Of a DNA stretch of 55,441 bases, positions 9,527 to 16,069 are shown piece by piece. The notes under the pieces were generated by a model. That model saw only the letters and a list, made by a program, of their open reading frames with translations. It made no database searches and had not been told where the DNA came from. The DNA comes from Paulinella micropora (Eukaryota > Cercozoa > Imbricatea > Euglyphida): positions 237,953 to 293,393 of the forward strand of contig BJOX01000139.1 in assembly GCA_009731375.1 (NCBI GenBank). Direction: 5' to 3'. The number at the start of each line of letters is the position of its first letter. Position 1 is the first letter of the stretch. A program made the translations under genes and the position numbers.

Positions 9527-10978
9527 CTAACTCATCAAAATTTCAATTCCCTTCACAAGCACACTTCGCTGAAGAATGGCATAAGTGTAATGGTTAAAAT
9601 TATTTGCTGTAGTAGTGCCAACAAATTCCCATCGTCGCTCAGTATCAAGGCTCAGACCACTCACCTCATACCCGTCAGTATCCTTATCACATAGAGGGCG
9701 GTTATTGTCCCAAGTATCCACATGAAACCAGTTGTAATGATAGACATCGCTGTTTAGGATGGCACTTCCCTTCAACTTGTCCTTCAAAATCATATAGTCT
9801 TCATTTTCCTTAACATCTACATCAAATTGTTGAAGTCGCGAGCCGTCAAGGGTTGTATAGTATTTTTCAACCTTAACACCCGCTCTGTTGTCATTGTCAA
9901 AAGCGGTATTTTTACCTTCAGTGTTGTGGAATGCAGAAGTATAAATACGTCTAATTCTCTCACCCTGTGAGCGGTTCATTTTTATTACGAAATTTTGGCT
10001 TGTTGACGATAGGTTCTGCTTCCAAGAGATAGGGTATTCAATCTTAAATGGGAAACCTTCTCCCGCAATCTTCTGCTGGACACCAAGGACGACATTCGGG
10101 TCAGTCTCTACGGCAAGAAACAAATTCAAGTTTGAGATAGTAGCACCCACAGCCACAAGTGCGGCACCAGTAGAAATACTGCTTGCATCAGTTCCATAGA
10201 AAGTAGAGCGGTTAGTTCCCTCCCAGACAATTCGCAAATCCAAAATTTCATTAAAACCGATAGTCTTATCTAGTTCAAAAATGGTTCCAAAAATCATACC
10301 CAATGGAAGTTTAACTTTAATGACAGGGTCATCACCCGCATTAGTTCCTCCTTCAAAATACTTAGCCTCCTCAAATGGTACATTAATGAGGCTATAAGTT
10401 CCAGCAGTGCTATCAGCGAGAGCGGTATCATCGTGGCGACGGGCATTGACAAGTGGCACTTTGTAATAAGCTTGAACTGCAGCGACTGCTCCGGCGGTAT
10501 TGACCGCATCAGTGATTGCCTTTCTTTCTGCTCTAGTTCCGATTTCAACTCTTCCCGCATTACACTTTTGAAGCATCGCACCGCTAGCCACACCCGCCCC
10601 GTGGTTTTCAAGCGACATAAACTTCTCATATTTAATTTCGGGCTTCCAAATCATCTTAGTGTAATTACCCACGTTTTGAAGATTGCACAGATATTGACCA
10701 CTTCGGCTTCGCAGTTCAATTCTTTGTATCATTGGCAAGCAATCCATAAACATACGATTGTAGCCTGCAGATGCGGTAGGGGTATAAGTAAATCGCAACA
10801 CACTACGGGCAAGGTTCAAAGGCCTAGTAGGGATTTCAAAGGTGCTTTCAAGTCCGCCAGCAGTGGTAAGTTTAACATCAGCCGACCCTTCACGGGCTGT
10901 AAGTTTGTTCAATTCATACTTCCCAGTGAGCAATTCCTTAGTCTGATGTACCAACTCACCTCCGTATTGGACAGGCAT
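9527..10978 (-). CDS. MCP: Major capsid protein (double jelly-roll), PLV type
   Basis: The product is 483 aa, the usual size for PLV capsid proteins (about 450-600). It is rich in beta-strand patterns with no Cys clusters or TM segments. The N-terminal region has the arrangement typical of PLV capsid starts (GGELVHQTKELLTG, followed by an E/T-rich strand and a PTRPLN turn). A late YNWFHVDTW strand and a long Ser/Ala/Thr-rich centre are also present. The call rests on size, fold-like pattern and position next to penton, protease and ATPase genes rather than on a single diagnostic motif. Its GC content is higher than that of its neighbours, as often seen for highly expressed capsid genes. Upstream lies stem element D. 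Confidence 0.75.
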   Translation of the reverse strand: MPVQYGGELVHQTKELLTGKYELNKLTAREGSADVKLTTAGGLESTFEIPTRPLNLARSVLRFTYTPTASAGYNRMFMDCLPMIQRIELRSRSGQYLCNLQNVGNYTKMIWKPEIKYEKFMSLENHGAGVASGAMLQKCNAGRVEIGTRAERKAITDAVNTAGAVAAVQAYYKVPLVNARRHDDTALADSTAGTYSLINVPFEEAKYFEGGTNAGDDPVIKVKLPLGMIFGTIFELDKTIGFNEILDLRIVWEGTNRSTFYGTDASSISTGAALVAVGATISNLNLFLAVETDPNVVLGVQQKIAGEGFPFKIEYPISWKQNLSSTSQNFVIKMNRSQGERIRRIYTSAFHNTEGKNTAFDNDNRAGVKVEKYYTTLDGSRLQQFDVDVKENEDYMILKDKLKGSAILNSDVYHYNWFHVDTWDNNRPLCDKDTDGYEVSGLSLDTERRWEFVGTTTANNFNHYTYAILQRSVLVKGIEILMS

Positions 10979-11059
10979 TTTTTCTTTTGCTTCCTGTAAA
11001 TTTGATAATTCACGAGAATATATTTATAGAAAAAATAAATAATTCTAAAATTAAATATT

Positions 11060-11132
11060 GATATTTGTAAATTTTACACTCCAATCTCAAACTTGTTTGA
11101 GATACACCGCTCCCGTGTGTTTTACAAACATC
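11060..11132 (-). repeat. GATGTTT stem element, copy D
   Basis: On the minus strand the arms are GATGTTTGTAAA ... TTTACAAATATC. Inside are a CACACGGGAGCG segment and a nested palindrome ATCTCAAAC-AA-GTTTGAGAT. Confidence 0.85.
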
Positions 11133-11156
11133 GTTTTTTTTATTAACTACCCCTTC

Positions 11157-11233
11157 GATGTTTATCAATATCTCAAACAAGTTTGAGATTACGAGAATGA
11201 GCGAAGCGAATGAGAGTGAAGTTGATAAATATC
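11157..11233 (+). repeat. GATGTTT stem element, copy E
   Basis: The arms are GATGTTTATCAA ... TTGATAAATATC. Inside are the same nested ATCTCAAAC/GTTTGAGAT palindrome as in D and the GAATGAG-CGAAGC-GAATGAG module of A. It ends 1 bp before the stop of the penton gene. Confidence 0.85.
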
Positions 11234-11234
11234 T

Positions 11235-12047
11235 TTACCTTGCCTTTAATAAATTAAAGAACGAATTAAATAAACTAAAATAATTAGTTTCACGATAAAC
11301 CAGTAATGTCATTACGATACCTAAACCATTAAGATTAATTGCTTGGTCGTTTTCGTCCGTCAAGTAAAATCTAAATACATTGTTTGAACTCGCAGACAAT
11401 GTTTTTCCGTATTCGCTACCAGAGCCATCATAAATGACAGACCCAAAAGGTATTTCATTTGCAGTATATATTTCTTGTAGCACGTGATTGTCTCCTTCGC
11501 CAACTAAGTCCGATTGAAGGTACAGAGTTTTTTCTCCTGTTAGAATGATAACATTAGGCGACTTTATAAAATCATTAGCGAAGAAATACGTTGAGTTTCT
11601 ATCAAAACCCATAACCTCGTGAATTCGGGTCTCGCCATCAAATATGAACCGCGGTTGAATTCCTCCATTATTTGAAACATTGAAGGTTAATTTACCATCT
11701 TCTGGGTCTGTGTTGGTATTGTTGCTTGAGACAACATAAGTATAATTATTCGGGCTGTCTGCTGTCAGTATCTCGGATAGTTTATTTTTTAAGTTGTTCA
11801 TTGTGTAGTTTCCATCGGGTATCGTAATTAATGCCTCATATCCATCTTCGCTAAGTGTAAAGGTATTATACGGACTGGCGACAGAGTAATACGACTTTGG
11901 AATGTATATATGAAGAATTTTACAATGTGTTGGATTGTCTAGTGATTTTAAGTTTATCTCGTGTGTAAAGTCGCTGTCCGTCCCTGTTATCCTATTTTTG
12001 CTGTTGATATAATAGATGCCACTTGACCTACCCCCTTTATAATCCAT
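11235..12047 (-). CDS. Minor capsid / penton protein (single jelly-roll type)
   Basis: The product is 270 aa. Near the N-terminus are YYINSKNR, then HIYIPKSYY, then NTFTLSEDG...ITIPDGNYTMNNL (about residues 45-90). This series matches the conserved N-terminal pattern of PLV/virophage/Polinton penton-type minor capsid proteins: a short IPKSYY strand, then IPDGNY, then an Lxxxl helix. The protein would form the pentameric vertices and may anchor the fibres encoded on either side. It sits between MCP and protease genes, as in other PLVs. The ATG follows TTAATATATCA. Confidence 0.75.
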   Translation of the reverse strand: MDYKGGRSSGIYYINSKNRITGTDSDFTHEINLKSLDNPTHCKILHIYIPKSYYSVASPYNTFTLSEDGYEALITIPDGNYTMNNLKNKLSEILTADSPNNYTYVVSSNNTNTDPEDGKLTFNVSNNGGIQPRFIFDGETRIHEVMGFDRNSTYFFANDFIKSPNVIILTGEKTLYLQSDLVGEGDNHVLQEIYTANEIPFGSVIYDGSGSEYGKTLSASSNNVFRFYLTDENDQAINLNGLGIVMTLLVYRETNYFSLFNSFFNLLKAR

Positions 12048-12071
12048 TGATATATTAACTGATAAATAATT

Positions 12072-13823
12072 TTAAATAAAGGTATTAAATGCATCACCAT
12101 AGCCATTCTGTGCTTTTAATTTCTCCGCTTCATCTTCTTTTAAGTCTGTGTAGCCACTAGCAAATTTAAATTTAATACCTTTCGCCCGCTCCATTAAAAA
12201 CCTCATTGAGTGCCATCCGCATGTGTCTGATGTATCAGATTGTTGTTTTACTTGATTTACCTTCATTAACAAATAACTATCGGGGTGGCTTTGGTCTATT
12301 AGTCTTTTCATTTGTTGTTGAAAATCTTCTGTTGGAACATATTCTGCTAGCGGGTCATACACTTCAACACTCCTGTCTTTATCTAGACTTATCCATACTG
12401 CTATCCAATGAGACCCCGCTTGTTTGTGGCTGTCCAAATTCATAATAAAGCCGTATCGCTTTCTGTTTGCTGGTTTTAACTTGTAGATTTCATCGCTCGC
12501 TATCGTGCCGAGATACCAGCCGTATTTTTTCATTATGTCGTCAATTTCATTAGTCATCAAACCGCGACCATCGCCCTCTTGCTCTGGTGTCTCCGAGACG
12601 CTTGGTGGTATGGTAGGAACCCCTTCCTCTGGCTGATCTATTTCAACGGGTTGCTGTGGCTGTTGCTCTGAAATATCTCCAACACGTTGGAGATATGGTG
12701 TTTCTACATTCGGTGGTGCTGTATCCGCTGGTGGTGGATTTGTCATTTCAAATATAAGTTGTTTAGCTTCATCAAAAGGTTGTGTGTCTATCGGTGATGG
12801 AGTGTTTGTAGCAGGAGTTTTTTTTTCTTCGTTTTTATCATCATCTTTTTTTTTATTTTCGGCAATCATTTTTGCTGTAAATCGGTCTACTCTATCCCAT
12901 CCCTCTTCTACCGATGATATGTTTTCAGTCATTTTTTGTGTGTATAACCATTTCTTCAAACTATTGGCGTAGTCATTTTTACCTCTGTTTTTTATGATAG
13001 GAATATTAATGCCTGCTTTTTGAAGGTGTTTTATTACTACATTATTTTTCATTTTTTTCTCACGAATTTTTCTCGCTTTCTCGGAGAACATTCCATCAAT
13101 AATTCTTCGTCTCTTTTCTTCTTTCAAATCTTTTTCTTGTTTATTTACTCGGTCAGTAATATCTGTTATTTTTGGGGAAGACGAACTTGCGGTTTTAGTT
13201 GGTTTCGCTATCATTGGTGATGCAACTTTTGCTGTCAACAACCCCTGTCTATGTAGTCGTTCAGCATTTAGTTCCTGAATAAGTCGCTGTTCTTTTTTTA
13301 TTTCCCTGTCCTTTTCTTCCTGTCTTTCTTTGATATCGGTCAGTTGTTTTTTATGTTCCCTATTCATTGTTTCTGTTAGTTCTTGAGCATCGGCTTGGAT
13401 TTTTCTTTCAAACCTTTTCTTTTCCTCTTCAGCATCAGCTTGTGCTTTTTTATCTTTTTGGTCTATCTCATCAATCTTGTCATATTTCTCCTTTCTGAGT
13501 TTGTCTAAGTGGTCGTTAATGGCGGTTCTTGTATTCTGCTCAATCTCTGAAAGGCTCTGGACTTTTCTTAAGTCTTCCTTTTTATTAGACCGCTTTGCTT
13601 CCAATCCCAATCTCCGACCCGTCGGAGATTTACGTGTAGGAGATTTTGTGCTCAAGTATTTCATGAAAAGTTTAACGATTTGAAGTGTGCTCATATCATT
13701 GGTTTTCTTGCCAAAATTAAGATAATATTTTTTACCCTTCTGGATAATGTAAGGTCTGCCACTCTTATTCCTATAAACTCGCGGTGGTCTTACCTTTGGT
13801 TTTCTTGCTTTCTTGACTACCAT
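12072..13823 (-). CDS. PRO: Ulp1/adenain-like maturation cysteine protease on a long coiled-coil arm
   Basis: The product is 583 aa. The C-terminal ~170 residues form a Ulp1/adenovirus-type cysteine protease: GSHWIAVW (H472), VEVYDP (D490), a Gln before the active site (Q528) and DTCGWHSM (C535). The expected role is cleavage of capsid and core precursors during virion maturation. The N-terminus (1-90) is very basic with a GRPYIIQKGKKYY-type segment. Residues about 90-330 form a long charged coiled coil, and 330-400 are Pro/Thr-rich. Adenain itself is about 200 aa, so about two thirds of this protein is additional; it may tether the protease to DNA or core. Two copies of the ATCTC palindrome (12673, 13609) lie inside the frame in the linker and the basic region. 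The stop is 25 bp upstream of the penton gene start. Confidence 0.85.
   Translation of the reverse strand: MVVKKARKPKVRPPRVYRNKSGRPYIIQKGKKYYLNFGKKTNDMSTLQIVKLFMKYLSTKSPTRKSPTGRRLGLEAKRSNKKEDLRKVQSLSEIEQNTRTAINDHLDKLRKEKYDKIDEIDQKDKKAQADAEEEKKRFERKIQADAQELTETMNREHKKQLTDIKERQEEKDREIKKEQRLIQELNAERLHRQGLLTAKVASPMIAKPTKTASSSSPKITDITDRVNKQEKDLKEEKRRRIIDGMFSEKARKIREKKMKNNVVIKHLQKAGINIPIIKNRGKNDYANSLKKWLYTQKMTENISSVEEGWDRVDRFTAKMIAENKKKDDDKNEEKKTPATNTPSPIDTQPFDEAKQLIFEMTNPPPADTAPPNVETPYLQRVGDISEQQPQQPVEIDQPEEGVPTIPPSVSETPEQEGDGRGLMTNEIDDIMKKYGWYLGTIASDEIYKLKPANRKRYGFIMNLDSHKQAGSHWIAVWISLDKDRSVEVYDPLAEYVPTEDFQQQMKRLIDQSHPDSYLLMKVNQVKQQSDTSDTCGWHSMRFLMERAKGIKFKFASGYTDLKEDEAEKLKAQNGYGDAFNTFI
12673..12696 (+). 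repeat. ATCTC palindrome, copy 2 (in protease CDS)
   Basis: ATATCTCCAAC-AC-GTTGGAGATAT is an 11-bp perfect stem. Relative to copy 1 the middle pair is changed on both arms (CGAC/GTCG to CAAC/GTTG). Confidence 0.85.
13609..13630 (+). repeat. ATCTC palindrome, copy 3 (in protease CDS)
   Basis: AATCTCCGAC-CC-GTCGGAGATT is a 10-bp perfect stem. It is read in a different codon frame from copy 1. Confidence 0.85.
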
Positions 13824-13900
13824 ATTTTATTTTCAATCTTGAAAACAAATTTTATATTAACCAAAAAATACTTCTTGTTATTTCAAAATATTTTTATCTT

Positions 13901-14215
13901 TCAAAACTTGAGTGCCCCACGTCCTCTCTGCTTACCATAACCAAGTTTCGAAGCGGTAGCACTAACACTACCTGCGTAAGGAACCCCCATACTACTCAAT
14001 GCTCCCGCAGTCCTTGAGATTACCTTATTATCACGAAGGAATTTATTCACAGCCAATGCCGTTTTCCCAACCTTAGCCCAGTTAATTTTACCGCCTGCCT
14101 GCCCCTTGCCCTTCTTACGCCCAGTCTTCTTTTTGCCTCCAGCCATTGTGCTTGAGTTAAGTGTTCGCTTGCCGATTGTTGGAATGACTTCAACACGAGT
14201 TGTTTTAACTACCAT
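13901..14215 (-). CDS. Small basic core / capsid-associated protein, 104 aa
   Basis: A central GGKKKTGRKKGKGQAGG run is followed by a helix NKFLRDNKVISRTAGALSSMG and a Gly/Arg tail (KQRGRGALKF). Similar NKFLRD.K.IS patterns occur in short virion proteins of PLVs and other DJR viruses. A DNA-condensing or capsid-lining role is inferred from charge and from position between the protease and ATPase genes; such proteins are typical protease substrates. An internal Met before AGGKKK could also be used as a start. Confidence 0.6.
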   Translation of the reverse strand: MVVKTTRVEVIPTIGKRTLNSSTMAGGKKKTGRKKGKGQAGGKINWAKVGKTALAVNKFLRDNKVISRTAGALSSMGVPYAGSVSATASKLGYGKQRGRGALKF

Positions 14216-14258
14216 TATAATAAGTAAAAAAATAATTATTTAAGATATTTAAAATTTT

Positions 14259-15083
14259 TTATTTGAGACGAAAATTAAAATTCTTTCGTAATTCGTCATC
14301 AACACTTGAGACATACAGAAAATTAAATCTATCCTTTGTTGCTTCGTGATACTTTTGAAGAAAATAGTCCAAATCAAAAGATAAGTCAAGATGCTTGTAT
14401 ACGAGTTCCATTTTATCCTGAGACTGGGCTGGAAAGATTAATAAATAATCTAACTGCTTAATGGCTTCTGGCCGTAGGTCGTTCAAATACTGGCTTGACA
14501 TAATCACCTTACTTTTATAGTGTCTGTTCTTTTTCAACAAATCGCTTACTGACTTGTCTCTTAATCCGCTGCCTAAATCATCCAAAACAAAAACAACCTC
14601 TGGTGAAATATACTTGCTGGGTCGTTCTTTCTTTTCACCACCATCTTCTTTTTTCTTTTTTTCTTCTTTACCAAAATAAAGAAATTGTGGCTTCTCCATC
14701 GGTTCTTCGTCATGTTTAATTTCTCCCTCGTGTTGCTCATCCTGTTTGTTCAGTTTGTCTAATTCGTAATCAATGACATTCACCCCGTCTGATTTCAGAA
14801 AGGTATATATCGCCATCGGATTGCCTCTGTTCTTAAAGTGCTTTACCATTGCTTTATAAATGTAGTCTTTGTGGATTGTTGAAGCAATAATAACAATACG
14901 GGTCTTTCTGTCGGTAGTCCTTTTCAGTATCTCAAATAGTGCTGTCGTCTTGCCACTCTTCTTTCTTGCTAGCAGAAATATATTGGCATACGGTTCGTTG
15001 AATAATTTGTAGCCCTTGGCTTTTTTGTTTCCATCTCCTTCTTGTTTGACAGGTTTTACCTTGACATTGTTAATTTTGAGCAT
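14259..15083 (-). CDS. ATPase: Genome-packaging ATPase (A32 / FtsK-HerA family)
   Basis: The product is 274 aa. Walker A is ARKKSGKTT (39-47), preceded by the hydrophobic strand NIFLL. Walker B is EVVFVLDDLGS (D168, D169). The downstream SSQYLNDLRPEA (196-207) has the sensor-like Gln typical of the family. It would pump the viral genome into the procapsid. The loop between the motifs (about 110-157) is unusually rich in Lys/Glu. It starts after TAATATATC. The size is normal for PLV and virophage ATPases. Confidence 0.9.
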   Translation of the reverse strand: MLKINNVKVKPVKQEGDGNKKAKGYKLFNEPYANIFLLARKKSGKTTALFEILKRTTDRKTRIVIIASTIHKDYIYKAMVKHFKNRGNPMAIYTFLKSDGVNVIDYELDKLNKQDEQHEGEIKHDEEPMEKPQFLYFGKEEKKKKEDGGEKKERPSKYISPEVVFVLDDLGSGLRDKSVSDLLKKNRHYKSKVIMSSQYLNDLRPEAIKQLDYLLIFPAQSQDKMELVYKHLDLSFDLDYFLQKYHEATKDRFNFLYVSSVDDELRKNFNFRLK

Positions 15084-15092
15084 GATATATTA

Positions 15093-15449
15093 TTACCCGA
15101 GAAACTCCAAACACACAACAATTCTTCCCGCTAAATTTCCTGTGTCAATATTTCCGCTGTCTGTTTCAAGGACTTTAAATGTATATTGTCCATCACTCCA
15201 ACCTACAACACCCAAATTATAACCGAGGTTTGAAATGTTTGCTATTGTGCTGTCAGAAAATGTGCCAATAATTCCAATTCTGTCCATATACAGAATTCTG
15301 GTTTTTGTCTCTGACCCGTCATTGAAGTAGTGAATAAATTTTACATTCATTCTGGTTGGTGTGAATGACATTTGAATATTTTTATTAAATGTTTTACCCA
15401 CAAAATCATTGCTCAGAAAAATAATCTTTTGGTATTTATAGTCAGTCAT
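15093..15449 (-). CDS. Hypothetical small virion-block protein, 118 aa
   Basis: I do not recognise this gene. The product is beta-rich with no TM segment or Cys and a C-terminal VVGWSDGQYTFKVLE...GRIVVCLEFLG pattern that could be a small jelly-roll or beta-sandwich. It stops 9 bp before the ATPase start, so the two are probably co-transcribed. Upstream is a palindrome TTTTTGAC-TT-GTCAAAAA (15452-15469). Confidence 0.6.
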   Translation of the reverse strand: MTDYKYQKIIFLSNDFVGKTFNKNIQMSFTPTRMNVKFIHYFNDGSETKTRILYMDRIGIIGTFSDSTIANISNLGYNLGVVGWSDGQYTFKVLETDSGNIDTGNLAGRIVVCLEFLG

Positions 15450-15451
15450 TG

Positions 15452-15469
15452 TTTTTGACTTGTCAAAAA
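15452..15469. promoter_or_regulatory. Palindrome in a divergent intergenic region
   Basis: TTTTTGAC-TT-GTCAAAAA is an 8-bp perfect stem with a 2-nt loop, sitting 2 bp before the minus-strand start at 15449 and just before a possible plus-strand start at 15473. It could be an operator or a 3' hairpin. Confidence 0.4.
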
Positions 15470-15472
15470 TAA

Positions 15473-15742
15473 ATGGTTATACTAATGCTCATAAACTTTT
15501 TATTAATTAATATTTCTGCTCGGACGGCCTGCGACTTTTATATTCTAAATCGGGAATTTGGTAAGAAAAAAGAAAATTGTATTCATTGTATTCAATCGGG
15601 TCTGAATAATTCGTTCCCATGTGTGTATATTAACAACGGAAACAATGATTGTCGTTCTGTTTACGATAGCATTAAGTTATTTTGTAATAGCGACAATTCT
15701 TTGTATAAAGTCTATTTGTACGAGTGCTCACTTCTTACTTGA
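15473..15742 (+). CDS. Possible small Cys-rich secreted protein, 89 aa (doubtful)
   Basis: An ATG-initiated frame encodes a hydrophobic N-terminus (about residues 1-15, signal-peptide-like) followed by seven Cys. It runs against the direction of the surrounding minus-strand block and overlaps the end of the membrane-protein gene by about 15 bp. Without it, 15450-15727 would be a 278-bp gap in an otherwise tightly packed genome, which is the main argument for it. No family is recognised. Confidence 0.3.
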   Translation: MVILMLINFLLINISARTACDFYILNREFGKKKENCIHCIQSGLNNSFPCVYINNGNNDCRSVYDSIKLFCNSDNSLYKVYLYECSLLT

Positions 15743-16069
15743 AGATGGTGAAGGAAGAACGATACCGATTAAGAGTGTAAGGATACCTACATATACATTA
15801 GCCTGCTCGCAAGGTAGATTTCGCTGAGCGAGTTTTATTAAGCAGATTGTAATTATTGCTATAATGATAGTCATTTGAAACAAATATTTAATAAGTCTGC
15901 TATCTGTTTTTTTCGTCGTCATACAGCAATTCCATTCATTCTCTATTTCGTTTTCAATTTTTTTCTCTTCTGTTTTTAGTTCCACTTCTAAAACACGAGA
16001 TTTTAACTCTGGTGTCATTTCACCATCTCCGGTATGTGGAGATATATGAAGTCGTGTATTATTCGCCAT
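15728..16069 (-). CDS. Small membrane protein with two C-terminal TM segments
   Basis: The ATG start is at 16069 (MANNTRLH); an upstream TTG is ignored. The product is 113 aa. An N-terminal charged helix is followed by TM1 (LFQMTIIIAIITICLI), a short CEQ loop and TM2 (VYVGILTLLIGIVL) with the ending PSPSSSKK. Small two-TM proteins ending in such a P-x-P...KK tail are recurrent in PLVs and algal giant viruses; the function is unknown (membrane remodelling or entry are possibilities). The start overlaps the 3' end of the giant fibre gene by 11 bp. An imperfect ATCTCC...GGAGAT palindrome lies at 16025-16043 within codons 8-14. Confidence 0.65.
   Translation of the reverse strand: MANNTRLHISPHTGDGEMTPELKSRVLEVELKTEEKKIENEIENEWNCCMTTKKTDSRLIKYLFQMTIIIAIITICLIKLAQRNLPCEQANVYVGILTLLIGIVLPSPSSSKK
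16025..16043 (+). repeat. Imperfect ATCTC palindrome, copy 4 (in CDS)
   Basis: ATCTCC and GGAGAT are separated by 7 nt, a weaker member of the ATCTC family. Confidence 0.5.
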
